DNA from: Limosilactobacillus sp.
Lineage (GTDB): Bacteria; Bacillota; Bacilli; Lactobacillales; Lactobacillaceae
Direction: 5' to 3'
Assembly (NCBI RefSeq): GCF_022482365.1
Contig: NZ_JAKVPE010000001.1
Span: 1,550,001-1,614,000 of the forward strand
Length of the DNA stretch: 64,000 nucleotides
The stretch's first letter is position 1; each line of letters starts with the position of its first letter. Below the pieces are notes generated by a model. The model saw nothing but the letters and a program-made list of their open reading frames with translations, ran no database searches and had not been told where the DNA came from. Below, piece after piece: positions 27,468 to 36,115 of the stretch. Both the position numbers and the translations under genes were made by a program.

Positions 27468-28811
27468 ATGAGTCAAGAAAAGACTGCTGGTGCTGGACTG
27501 CCAACACTTCCGAAGTCAACAATCTGGATGATGAACTTCGGATTCCTTGGTGTTCAGACCGCATTCACCTTGCAAAGTTCACAAATGAGTCGGATCTTCC
27601 AAACCATTGGTGCTGACCCGAACAATCTGGGATGGTTCTTCATCCTGCCACCACTGGCTGGGTTAATCGTTCAGCCAATCGTTGGTTACTACTCTGACCG
27701 GACTTGGATTCCAAAGCTCGGTCGGCGGTTGCCTTACCTCCTGTTGGGGGCTGCCGTTGCTGTTATCGTGATGTGCCTGCTGCCAAACTCCGGGAGCTTC
27801 GGCTTTGGTTATGCTTCCTTAGCTGCCCTCTGGTTTGGTGCCATCACGGTTGCCCTCTTGGACCTGTCATCAAACGTTGCCATGCAGCCATTCAAGATGA
27901 TGGTTGGGGACATGGTCAACGATGACCAGAAGAGTTATGCTTACGGGATTCAGAGTCTGCTGAACAACATCGGTTCTGTTCTGGCTGCCATCTTCCCATT
28001 CATCTTAACTTGGTTCGGTCTTCACAACACGGCTGCCAAGGGTGTCGTTCCACAATCTGTTCGCTGGGCCTTCTACCTCGGTGCCATCATCCTGGTTCTG
28101 ACCACCATCCTGACGGTTACCCGGGTTCACGAATACGATCCAGCAACCTACGCTAAGTACCACGGTATTTCCGAAGAGGATAACACGACCGGTGGTAACT
28201 GGATCGAACTGCTGAAGCACGCACCAAAGGCCTTCTGGACTGTTGGTCTGGTTCAGCTCTTCTGCTGGTTCGCCTTCCAGTACCTGTGGACTTACTCTGC
28301 CGGTGCTATTGCCCAGAACGTTTGGCACACGACCAACGCTTCCTCCGCTGGTTACCAGGCTGCCGGTAACTGGTACGGTGTTTTAGCCGCCGTTCAGTCC
28401 ATTGCCGCCGTTGTTTGGTCCTATGTTCTGGCCAAGGTTCCTAACAAGTACCACAAGGTCGGCTACGCTGGTAGTTTGTTCTTAGGTGCTTGCGGATTTA
28501 TTTCAATCGCCTTCATTCACTCACAATACGCTTTGATCTTCTCCTACATCCTTGTCGGGATTGCTTGGGCTGGTATCAACACCTACCCACTGACGATCGT
28601 TACCAACGCCCTCTCCGGGAAGCACATGGGTACTTACCTGGGTCTGTTCAACGGGACGATTTGTCTGCCACAGATCATCGCTTCCCTGTTGAGTTTCGCC
28701 CTCTACCCAATGATGGGTGGTTCCCAGGTCAACATGTTCTTTGTTGCAGCCATTGTGCTTGCCTGCGGTGCCTTAGCAGTTGGCGGAATCAAGGAAACCT
28801 TTGCTGAATAG
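27468..28811 (+). CDS. malT: Maltose/sugar:proton symporter (MFS)
   Basis: 447 residues with about twelve membrane helices and the SLC45/MFS sugar-porter look: NFGFLGVQTAFTLQSSQMSRIFQTIGA at the N-terminus, PIVGYYSDRTWIPKLGRRLPYL loop 2-3, and QSLLNNIGSVLAA. Relatives in lactobacilli take up maltose or other disaccharides. Start ATG 27468 after AAGGAG; an in-frame upstream ATG at 27390 lies at the transcription start and is rejected. Codon use is that of highly expressed genes. First gene of the malT-malP-pgmB operon. Confidence 0.85.
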   Translation: MSQEKTAGAGLPTLPKSTIWMMNFGFLGVQTAFTLQSSQMSRIFQTIGADPNNLGWFFILPPLAGLIVQPIVGYYSDRTWIPKLGRRLPYLLLGAAVAVIVMCLLPNSGSFGFGYASLAALWFGAITVALLDLSSNVAMQPFKMMVGDMVNDDQKSYAYGIQSLLNNIGSVLAAIFPFILTWFGLHNTAAKGVVPQSVRWAFYLGAIILVLTTILTVTRVHEYDPATYAKYHGISEEDNTTGGNWIELLKHAPKAFWTVGLVQLFCWFAFQYLWTYSAGAIAQNVWHTTNASSAGYQAAGNWYGVLAAVQSIAAVVWSYVLAKVPNKYHKVGYAGSLFLGACGFISIAFIHSQYALIFSYILVGIAWAGINTYPLTIVTNALSGKHMGTYLGLFNGTICLPQIIASLLSFALYPMMGGSQVNMFFVAAIVLACGALAVGGIKETFAE

Positions 28812-28835
28812 TTAATAGTTGAATATTAGATTTAT

Positions 28836-28864
28836 AATAAGGGCGTAGTTGATACACCCTTATT
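28836..28864 (+). other. Intercistronic hairpin between malT and malP
   Basis: AATAAGGG (28836-28843) pairs with CCCTTATT (28857-28864), followed by TTACG only. It may act as a processing or partial termination site that sets the malT to malP ratio. Confidence 0.5.
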
Positions 28865-28887
28865 TTACGAAAGGAATTGAGAATCCA

Positions 28888-31140
28888 ATGAAACGGACAT
28901 TTGATATCGCTCCATGGCACGTTGCTACGAAAACCTGGGATCCAGAAGACAAGCGCCTCCAAGAATCAATGACCAGCCTGGCCAACGAAAACCTGGGGAT
29001 GCGGGGCTTCTTTGAAGAAGGTTACTCTGGTGATCACATGCAGGGTCTCTACCTCGGTGGTGTTTGGTTCCCTGACAAGACCCGTGTTGGTTGGTGGAAG
29101 AACGGTTACCCGAAGTACTTCGGGAAGATGATCAACGCCGTTAACTTCATGAAGTTGGTCATCAAGGTCAACGAAGAACAGTTGGACCTGGCAAAGCAGA
29201 CACCAAAGGACTTCAACCTCGACCTTGATATGAAGCGCGGTGTCCTCACCCGTGAATTCACCGTTGAAATTGGTGGGACGACGATGTTCTTCCACTTCGA
29301 GCGGTTCGTTTCCGCCGTTCAAAAGGAACTGGTTGGCCAGCGCCTGCACATCGAAAACCGCGGCAACAGTGACGCCAAGGTTGAAATCACCAGCATGATC
29401 GATGCCGACGTCTACAACGAAGATTCCAACTACGACGAACAGTTCTGGAACGTTCTGGCCAAGAGCGCCCAGGGCGACCACGCCGAACTGACTTCTATGA
29501 CCAAGAAGAACGACTTCGGCACGCCACAATTCATTGTTGGCATGCAGACGACTTCCAAGACCGACCTGGACCACACCGGTGACGGCACCGACGAAAAGGA
29601 CGCCTACAACACCTTTGCGGGCACGGTTGCTGCCGGTGCCAGCGCCGACTTTGAAAAGCGGAGCCTGACGGTTACTTCCCGGGACTTTGACACCGAAGAA
29701 GCAATCGAAAAGCACCTGAACGAATTAAGTGCCAAGCTCGATGGCGTAAGCTTTGACGAGCTGCTCAGCGCCCACGTGGACGAATGGGCCGACCGTTGGA
29801 ACAAGTCCGACGTTGAAATTGCCGGTGACGAAGGGGCCCAACAGGGGATTCGGTTCAACCTGTTCCAGCTCTTCTCCACCTACTACGGCAAGGACTACCG
29901 TCTGAACATTTCACCAAAGGGCTTCACTGGTGAAAAGTACGGTGGTGCTACTTACTGGGACACCGAAGCTTACTGTATCCCAGTTTACCTGGGGGTTGCC
30001 AACCCAGAGATTTCCCGGAACCTGCTGATGTACCGTTACAAGCAGCTTGATGGCGCCTTCGTCAACGCCAAGGAACAGGGCTTAAAGGGTGCCCTCTTCC
30101 CGATGGTGACCTTCAACGGGATTGAATGCCACAACGAATGGGAAATCACCTTTGAAGAAATCCACCGGAACGGTGACATTGCCTATGCCATCTACCTCTA
30201 CACGAAGTACACCGGCGACAAGTCCTACGTTCTGCACGAAGGGGCCGAAGTACTGACCGAGATTTCTCGCTTCTGGGCCGACCGGGTTCACTACTCACAA
30301 CGCAAGAACAAGTACATGCTGCACGGCGTTACCGGTCCTGACGAATACGACAACAACGTTAACAACGACTGGTACACCAACCTGCTGTGCCAGTGGACGT
30401 TGAAGTACACCCTGCAGATTCTGCAAGAAGTCGACAGTGACGTTGCCAAGAAGCTGAACGTTTCCGAAGACGAAAAGCGGCAATGGCAAGCAATCGTCGA
30501 CAACATGTACCTGCCATACGACAAGGAACGCGACATCTTCCCAGAAAACGATGGCTTCATGGACAAGGATCTGAAGCCGGTTGCCGACATTCCAAGCGAC
30601 CAATTGCCAATCAACCAGCACTGGTCATGGGATAAGATCCTGCGGTCACCATACGTTAAGCAGGGTGACGTTATCCAGGGTCTCTGGGACTTCATCGACG
30701 ACTTTAGTCAGGAACAAAAGAAGCACAACTTCGACTTCTATGAACAATACACGGTTCACGAATCTAGTCTGTCCGCTTCCGTTTACTCCATCATCGCTGC
30801 CGACCTCGGCTACGAAGACAAGGCCGTTGAAATGTACGAACGTTCCGCACGGCTGGACCTGGACAACTACAACAACGATACCGTTGACGGTCTGCACATC
30901 ACTTCCATGACTGGTTCATGGCTCGACATCGTGCAAGGGTTTGCCGGCATGCGGGTTCGTGACGGCCAGCTCCACTACGCACCATTCCTGCCAAAGAAGT
31001 GGGACTCCTACCAATTCCGTCAAATGTTCCGTGGCCGCATCCTGAAGGTCAAGGTTGACAAGAACGGAACCCAGATTGAACTGGTTTCCGGTGACCCAAT
31101 CACCATCGACCTGGACGGCAAGAAGCTCGAATTAAAGTAA
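28888..31140 (+). CDS. malP: Maltose phosphorylase (GH65)
   Basis: 750 residues, the family length (about 753). Start ATG 28888 after GAAAGGAA. The general acid E486 lies in HGVTGPDEYDNN, and phosphate-loop residues follow near DGLHITSMTGSW. Maltose phosphorylase cleaves maltose with inorganic phosphate to glucose and beta-glucose 1-phosphate, saving one ATP. The downstream beta-phosphoglucomutase converts that product, and the anomeric match confirms the pathway; the upstream symporter supplies maltose. Kojibiose or trehalose phosphorylase are GH65 alternatives, less likely. Strong codon bias. Confidence 0.92.
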   Translation: MKRTFDIAPWHVATKTWDPEDKRLQESMTSLANENLGMRGFFEEGYSGDHMQGLYLGGVWFPDKTRVGWWKNGYPKYFGKMINAVNFMKLVIKVNEEQLDLAKQTPKDFNLDLDMKRGVLTREFTVEIGGTTMFFHFERFVSAVQKELVGQRLHIENRGNSDAKVEITSMIDADVYNEDSNYDEQFWNVLAKSAQGDHAELTSMTKKNDFGTPQFIVGMQTTSKTDLDHTGDGTDEKDAYNTFAGTVAAGASADFEKRSLTVTSRDFDTEEAIEKHLNELSAKLDGVSFDELLSAHVDEWADRWNKSDVEIAGDEGAQQGIRFNLFQLFSTYYGKDYRLNISPKGFTGEKYGGATYWDTEAYCIPVYLGVANPEISRNLLMYRYKQLDGAFVNAKEQGLKGALFPMVTFNGIECHNEWEITFEEIHRNGDIAYAIYLYTKYTGDKSYVLHEGAEVLTEISRFWADRVHYSQRKNKYMLHGVTGPDEYDNNVNNDWYTNLLCQWTLKYTLQILQEVDSDVAKKLNVSEDEKRQWQAIVDNMYLPYDKERDIFPENDGFMDKDLKPVADIPSDQLPINQHWSWDKILRSPYVKQGDVIQGLWDFIDDFSQEQKKHNFDFYEQYTVHESSLSASVYSIIAADLGYEDKAVEMYERSARLDLDNYNNDTVDGLHITSMTGSWLDIVQGFAGMRVRDGQLHYAPFLPKKWDSYQFRQMFRGRILKVKVDKNGTQIELVSGDPITIDLDGKKLELK

Positions 31141-31159
31141 TTACGGAGGCAGAGTGAGA

Positions 31160-31825
31160 ATGAAGTTTGAAGATCTGAAGGGTTTTGCTTTCGACCTTGA
31201 CGGGGTCATCGCCGACACCGCGCGGTTCCACGGTCAGGCCTGGCACCAACTCGCCGACAAGGTGGGCACCGAATGGACACCTGAACTGGCCGATTCCTTG
31301 AAGGGGGTCAGCCGGATGGACTCCCTCGAGCTGATCTTGAAGGCCGGTGGTCACGAAAACGACTACAGCCAGGATGAAAAGGTCGCTCTGGCAACCGAGA
31401 AGAACGACAACTACATCAAGCTGGTCGAAACTCTGACGCCAGCAGACATCCTGCCGGGGATGAAGAACCTGCTGGATGAGCTGAAGCAGGGTGGCTACCA
31501 CATCGTGCTGGCCTCCGCTTCCAAGAACGCCCCGAAGGTTTTGAAGTACCTGCAAATCACCGACTACTTCGAAGCCATCGTGGACCCTGCCAAGCTGACG
31601 CACGGGAAGCCAGATCCTGAAATTTACAGCGAGGCTGCTAAGCTGATGAACCTGCCGGCCAACCAGGTCGCAGGGTTGGAAGACGCCCAGGCCGGGATCG
31701 AATCGATCAACCGTGCCGGCGAAACCTCAATCGGCTTTGGGGCGACGCTGACGGATGCCGATGTAAAGTTCGCTCACACTGGTGATGTTTCATTGGCAGC
31801 CATTAAGGAACAAATGGACAACTAA
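31160..31825 (+). CDS. pgmB: Beta-phosphoglucomutase
   Basis: 221 residues from ATG 31160 (GGAGG 10 nt before); a GTG six nt upstream is too close to the site. HAD motif I FDLDGVIADT supplies the nucleophile D12 and the acid D14; SASKN is motif II, K near HGKPDPE is motif III, and EDAQAGIES is motif IV. It interconverts beta-glucose 1-phosphate and glucose 6-phosphate through beta-glucose 1,6-bisphosphate. Last gene of the maltose operon, 19 nt after malP. Confidence 0.92.
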   Translation: MKFEDLKGFAFDLDGVIADTARFHGQAWHQLADKVGTEWTPELADSLKGVSRMDSLELILKAGGHENDYSQDEKVALATEKNDNYIKLVETLTPADILPGMKNLLDELKQGGYHIVLASASKNAPKVLKYLQITDYFEAIVDPAKLTHGKPDPEIYSEAAKLMNLPANQVAGLEDAQAGIESINRAGETSIGFGATLTDADVKFAHTGDVSLAAIKEQMDN

Positions 31826-31884
31826 TTAATCACAAATGACTCTCATACTACAACCTATCAATCTTTAGCCATTTGTTTCTTAGT

Positions 31885-31920
31885 AAAAACGCGTTACCGT
31901 AACTGGTAGCGCGTTTTTTA
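31885..31920 (+). terminator. Terminator of the maltose operon
   Basis: AAAAACGCG with TACC/GGTA inner pairs and CGCGTTTTTT. Confidence 0.85.
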
Positions 31921-31936
31921 TTTTGCTTTCTTTCTT

Positions 31937-31950
31937 GTATATTTTGGATC
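31937..31950. repeat. Left 14-bp direct repeat flanking the IS30 element
   Basis: GTATATTTTGGATC, repeated exactly at 33230-33243 and directly abutting the element. Likely target duplication. Confidence 0.75.
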
Positions 31951-33229
31951 GGTAGATTATAGAATGAAGTTAGCCACCCAGTTGGTGGTAAATAAAAAAC
32001 GCCATTCGGCGTGACATCAGGTATCATATTAAGTGAACCAAACCTATATGAAAGGATGTCCGTCAAATGACGCACTTAAATGATACCATGTCTACTATTT
32101 TATTGACTACTCATAAAAAGAATGCTCATCTTACTAAAGAAGAACGTGTGATGATTGCGACTTTAAAGTCGCAAGGACTTTCCAATCGCGCAATTGGTCG
32201 CCAATTAGGAGTTAATCATCAAACAATTAATAACGAGCTCAACCGTGGTACGGTCCGCCAACTTCGTCGTCAAAAATCTAATGGTAAGATTTACGAATAT
32301 TCTTACTACATCTATAGTTATGAAGCTGGTCAGGCCACATATCTTGAACATCACCGCCATTCTGGTCGTCGTCGCTTATATTATTCTTCAAAGCAATTTT
32401 TACGATTAGCTGATCAGCTAATGCTTGGTGAGTTTGACGACCACCATTACTCCCCACAAGCGGTTATTTATAAGGCTCGAGATTTAATGAATGATGGCAC
32501 CCTGATCCCAAAGTCGGTTGTAACTTTATATCAATGGATTAATGAGGGTGTGCTTCGTACGTCCAATTTAGACCTCTTTGAAAAACCTAAACGTAAGCAT
32601 CATCAAACTCATCCGCAAGCTAAAAGGTGCTTAGGGCCTAATATTGCTCAACGACCTCAAACTGCGGACCAACGGTCCGAAATTGGCCATTGGGAACTGG
32701 ATACAGTTCAGGGACAGAAAAACGGTAATGACAGTGTTGTACTAGTAATGACTGATCGCCTTTCACGAGTTAATATCACGAGTAAAATTGCTGGTAAAAC
32801 TGCGCATGCAGTAAATCAGTTCTTTATAAATTTGCGCCAGAAAATGGGCACAGATGCTTACTATCGCATTTTTAAGACAATAACCTCTGACAACGGTTCA
32901 GAATTTAGTGAGTTAACACAAGTTCACGATCATGTTTTCTATGCTGATCCGTATTCCCCTTGGGAACGTGGATCCAATGAGATCAATAACCGGTTTCTCC
33001 GCAAGGAGATTACCAAAGGTGAAGCTATAAATAACTATAGTAGTGCTCAGATCATAGCGACTAATGATTGGATGAATCACTATCCACGAGCTATGTTTAA
33101 TGGACATTCGTCAATGGATATCTATCGTAAGGCCTTCTACCAAGAGATATCACAGCTCCATCAACCAATAATCAATTGGTCAGTATTATTTATTTGAGTC
33201 CAGTGGCTAACTTATTCTTGAAATTTAGG
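31951..33229 (+). mobile_element. IS30-family insertion sequence, apparently intact
   Basis: About 1.28 kb with one transposase gene. Imperfect terminal inverted repeats: the 25 nt from 31953 match the complement of the 25 nt ending at 33227 at 18 positions, with GTTAGCCAC identical on the inner side (ends near 31977 and 33203). Exact 14-bp direct repeats flank both ends. It sits between the pgmB terminator and the gshA promoter region, disrupts no visible gene, and is clearly more AT-rich than its surroundings, so it is a recent arrival. Confidence 0.85.
32067..33197 (+). CDS. IS30-family transposase
   Basis: 376 residues. N-terminal HTH region HLTKEERVMIATLKSQGLSNRAIGRQLGVNHQTINNELNRGT is the IS30 signature. 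The catalytic triad is D212 (ELDTVQG), D275 (TSDNGSEF) and E305 (RGSNEINNRF), so it should be active. Somewhat longer than the common 310-350 residues because of an N-terminal extension. ATG 32067 follows AAAGGATG. AT-rich codon use differs from the chromosomal genes. Confidence 0.93.
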   Translation: MTHLNDTMSTILLTTHKKNAHLTKEERVMIATLKSQGLSNRAIGRQLGVNHQTINNELNRGTVRQLRRQKSNGKIYEYSYYIYSYEAGQATYLEHHRHSGRRRLYYSSKQFLRLADQLMLGEFDDHHYSPQAVIYKARDLMNDGTLIPKSVVTLYQWINEGVLRTSNLDLFEKPKRKHHQTHPQAKRCLGPNIAQRPQTADQRSEIGHWELDTVQGQKNGNDSVVLVMTDRLSRVNITSKIAGKTAHAVNQFFINLRQKMGTDAYYRIFKTITSDNGSEFSELTQVHDHVFYADPYSPWERGSNEINNRFLRKEITKGEAINNYSSAQIIATNDWMNHYPRAMFNGHSSMDIYRKAFYQEISQLHQPIINWSVLFI

Positions 33230-33243
33230 GTATATTTTGGATC
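33230..33243. repeat. Right 14-bp direct repeat flanking the IS30 element
   Basis: Identical to 31937-31950. Longer than the 2-3 bp duplications usual for IS30 elements. Confidence 0.75.
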
Positions 33244-33297
33244 ATCGCGGTATATTACTAGAAATATTAGAAAATTCTAATTAAAGGAGGAAGCAGA

Positions 33298-34656
33298 ATG
33301 TTTAGCAGGATTGGTCAATTAATTTTTGATAGTGAAGCAGTTGCCAAGACATCCGATTTTACGATGGGCTTGGAGATTGAAATGCAACGGGTGGATGAAA
33401 CAGGCCACATTAGCAAGGAACCATATCCTGCTGGTATTGGTGACGAGAAAACGAATCCGTGGCTGACGAATGATTATTTAGAAACAATGTCTGAGATGGT
33501 CACCCCATCCGCCGAGCACGCGCTGGATGCAATGCACTACCTCTACGTCATTAACAATACCTTGCGCTCGGCACTGGCGCCGGGTGAGCTGCTGTGGCCA
33601 CTATCGATGCCGCCAGCGCTGCCAAAAGATAAGACCCAGCTGCAGCTTGCCAAGATGGGACCAAAGAAGGAGGCCTACCTAAAGGAGTGGACCAAACGGC
33701 ATGGTTACTCGAAAGGTACGCCGTGTGGAGCCCATATTAACCTCAGCATTGACCAGCATGTCATCCAGCTGGTCCTGGAAAACTGTCACGATCAGTATCC
33801 AGATGAAACGGCGGTACGCAACCACCTTTATACTGTGCTCGCCCAGGGCTTTGTCCGCTATCGCTGGTTTATTACCTATCTCTTTGGTGCAAGTCCAATC
33901 GCCGAGGAAAATTATTTTGAACCTGGACAGGAATTACCGCATCCCATTCGGAGCATTCGCCAAAGCAGCCATGGCTTCGGCACCAAATTTTCTGGGGACT
34001 ATACTAATGTTCAGCGCTATGTTGACAGAATTGAGGATGGGGTTAAGCAGGGCATCCTGACCTCAGACTATGAATTTCACGACTCGGTGCGCTTTAAGGG
34101 AACCCGTAATCTGCCCGAATTGCCCCAAAAGGGAGTTGAGTATTTAGAGCTACGGATGTTGGACCTGGACCCGAGCAGCTCGGTTGGTGTCCGCACGGGA
34201 ACGCTGCGCTTTATTCGCTTGTTAGCGAGCTATTTCATCATGCATCCGGCGTTAAAGGACGATGATGTGGAAAATGTCTTGGAGACGGCCAATCGAATGA
34301 ATGAGGAGGTTGCTGAAGAGCTGCCGACTGACACGTGCCGCTACCAGGCCAAGGCACTGGCCGTAATCAAGAGCTTGGAGCGCTACGCTAACCAGATCCA
34401 GCTAGGGCCGGAATATTCGGAAATTTTAGAGGATTTGGAAGATCGGATCATCACGCCGTCCACCACGCCAAGTGCCAAGCTGCTTAATTACGTCAAGGAT
34501 GGATCACTGACCGCTTATGCATTGCGGCGAGCAAAACGCTACCAGGAAGCGGCGCTCGAAACGATCCAGCCCTTCAAAGGCTTTGAAGATGGCAAGACCT
34601 ATACGGCCGATGAGCTGCGCCAGGAATTGGATGAGATCGGTGGGCGCTTACGGTAA
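33298..34656 (+). CDS. Glutamate-cysteine ligase family protein (gamma-glutamyl ligase)
   Basis: 452 residues. TMGLEIEMQRVD (about 22-33) is the metal-binding GLE(I/V)E strand, with YLETMSEMVTPS, PCGAHINLS and LELRMLDLDP completing the GshA-type active site. The C-terminal ATP-grasp domain of fused GshAB is absent, so the product would be gamma-glutamylcysteine or other gamma-glutamyl dipeptides, not glutathione. Several such ligases are known in L. reuteri relatives. AAAGGAGG before ATG 33298. The IS30 copy lies just upstream, but a ribosome site and AT-rich promoter-like stretch remain. Convergent with a gamma-glutamyl hydrolase gene. Confidence 0.8.
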   Translation: MFSRIGQLIFDSEAVAKTSDFTMGLEIEMQRVDETGHISKEPYPAGIGDEKTNPWLTNDYLETMSEMVTPSAEHALDAMHYLYVINNTLRSALAPGELLWPLSMPPALPKDKTQLQLAKMGPKKEAYLKEWTKRHGYSKGTPCGAHINLSIDQHVIQLVLENCHDQYPDETAVRNHLYTVLAQGFVRYRWFITYLFGASPIAEENYFEPGQELPHPIRSIRQSSHGFGTKFSGDYTNVQRYVDRIEDGVKQGILTSDYEFHDSVRFKGTRNLPELPQKGVEYLELRMLDLDPSSSVGVRTGTLRFIRLLASYFIMHPALKDDDVENVLETANRMNEEVAEELPTDTCRYQAKALAVIKSLERYANQIQLGPEYSEILEDLEDRIITPSTTPSAKLLNYVKDGSLTAYALRRAKRYQEAALETIQPFKGFEDGKTYTADELRQELDEIGGRLR

Positions 34657-34673
34657 GCTTGATTAAAAGACAG

Positions 34674-34712
34674 GCCCCTTGCAACTAGCTTAAGAGCTGC
34701 AAGGGGCTTGTT
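34674..34712. terminator. Bidirectional terminator between the ligase and hydrolase genes
   Basis: GCCCCTTGCA (34674-34683) pairs perfectly with TGCAAGGGGC (34698-34707). Confidence 0.85.
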
Positions 34713-34714
34713 AG

Positions 34715-35440
34715 TTATTTATTTTCTTTTGCTCGCTGGATTAGGTCCGCGAAGATTGCTTGCGAATACTGATAATGCTTAAACATGTTTTCTGGATGCC
34801 ACTGAACCGCGAGGACCCAGTCATTGGCAATCGATTCGACCGCTTCAGGAATTTGGTCGTCGGCCGTGGCGGTAACTTGAAGACTCGGTGCAATCTTGTG
34901 CAGCGCCTGGTGATGGCGAGAATTGACATAAGCCCGCTGACCGATGAGCTTAAAAATCCGGCTATCCGCAGCGACGCTAACGTGGTGGGACGGCAAATTA
35001 CCCGGGGCATCCTGGGAGTGCTTCAAAGTAGGGTGTGGGTATTCGGACAGATCCTGGTAGACGGAGCCACCCAGCGCAATATTAATCAGCTGCATTCCCC
35101 GGCAAATACCCATGAGCGCCTTGCCGGCATCCAACGCTTCCTTGACGAGGGCGATTTCAAAGAGGTCCCGTTTTCGATACGTCATTCCCAGCTTGAGGTG
35201 AGGCTCTTCATTGAAGAATGTCGGATCAACGTCTGCCCCACCCGCAAAGATGACTCCATCAAAAAGGGGGAGGTAGTTGACAGCCAGCTGGGGATCGACG
35301 CTCGGTAAAATGATTGGCAAGCCACCAGACTTCACGACGGCTTCAATCAATGGGCGTGGGGCAAAGGCGGCGTTCCGCTCGTTAATGATGTTGGTTGCCT
35401 CTGTAAGGGTATCAGCAGGAATTGCAATTCGTGGACGCAT
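34715..35440 (-). CDS. Gamma-glutamyl hydrolase-type class I amidotransferase (peptidase C26)
   Basis: 241 residues of the PuuD-like C26 family. The nucleophilic elbow GICRGMQ holds the catalytic Cys (about residue 113); the His-x-Glu of the triad is in VQWHPENM; GGADVDP lies near residue 67. The family hydrolyses gamma-glutamyl bonds (gamma-glutamyl-GABA or gamma-glutamyl peptides). Being convergent with a gamma-glutamyl ligase suggests turnover of the same peptides, an inference. GGAGGTTCC upstream of ATG 35440. Confidence 0.82.
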   Translation of the reverse strand: MRPRIAIPADTLTEATNIINERNAAFAPRPLIEAVVKSGGLPIILPSVDPQLAVNYLPLFDGVIFAGGADVDPTFFNEEPHLKLGMTYRKRDLFEIALVKEALDAGKALMGICRGMQLINIALGGSVYQDLSEYPHPTLKHSQDAPGNLPSHHVSVAADSRIFKLIGQRAYVNSRHHQALHKIAPSLQVTATADDQIPEAVESIANDWVLAVQWHPENMFKHYQYSQAIFADLIQRAKENK

Positions 35441-35592
35441 ATGGAACCTCCTTATTGTTGTGTTGCTAATAAAATAGCATAAAGCGAAGCGAAAGTCATG
35501 ACCATTGTGGTTATTCCTAGTTAATTGTACAATTAATGCGATCGAGTTTTTCTCGGCTTAAAACTATTGGGAAACTTTGATTGGAGAAAACG

Positions 35593-36060
35593 ATGAAAAG
35601 AAGAACTATCCCCCTTATTGTCCTGGTGGCGCTGGTAATTGGCGTTAGCGGCCCGTTAAACTGGACCAGTACAAACTGGCAAGAAGGGAGCGTTCAGGCT
35701 AGCAGCCAGGTTGCCCAATTGACGGACCAACAAATTGCCGTTTTGGTGGGCCTGGCCATTTATCCAGACTGGGTTAACCAGGCGACGCGGTCCGGCCAGT
35801 TGATCTATGGTTACGTTCAGCCGGCCGATAAAGTGCCCGCTGGCGTCCAGGGATACAGCTACCTGGTGGAAGACGCCGGTCCCCAGTTCTTCTTTAAGGT
35901 TCGAGCCAATCGCACGGTGACGGTGAAGTATGCCAGCAATGGGGCGGCACGGCTCAAAAAGAAAAAGTTCACGGTCCACCAATTGATCAGGAAAAACTAT
36001 CGCACCGCTCGCCAGCAAAAGCGAGTTAATCAGGATGTCAGCCGGTTGCGGACGGAATGA
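35593..36060 (+). CDS. Small secreted protein of unknown function
   Basis: 155 residues from ATG 35593 (TTGGAG 7 nt before; a TTG at 35581 lacks a site). Residues about 1-37 form a Sec signal peptide (KRR, LIVLVALVIGVSG, then VQASS). The mature part has a short conserved-looking block QLTDQQIAVLVGLAIYPDWV, a beta-rich middle and a basic C-terminal (LKKKKF, RKNYRTARQQKR). No enzymatic motif and no lipobox or LPXTG. It may bind the wall or lipoteichoic acid through its basic tail. Function not recognised. Confidence 0.7.
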   Translation: MKRRTIPLIVLVALVIGVSGPLNWTSTNWQEGSVQASSQVAQLTDQQIAVLVGLAIYPDWVNQATRSGQLIYGYVQPADKVPAGVQGYSYLVEDAGPQFFFKVRANRTVTVKYASNGAARLKKKKFTVHQLIRKNYRTARQQKRVNQDVSRLRTE

Positions 36061-36115
36061 TGGAGCTGCTTACTATTAAGCAGTATAATTAGGAGTATAA
36101 AAAGGGGCGATTACA

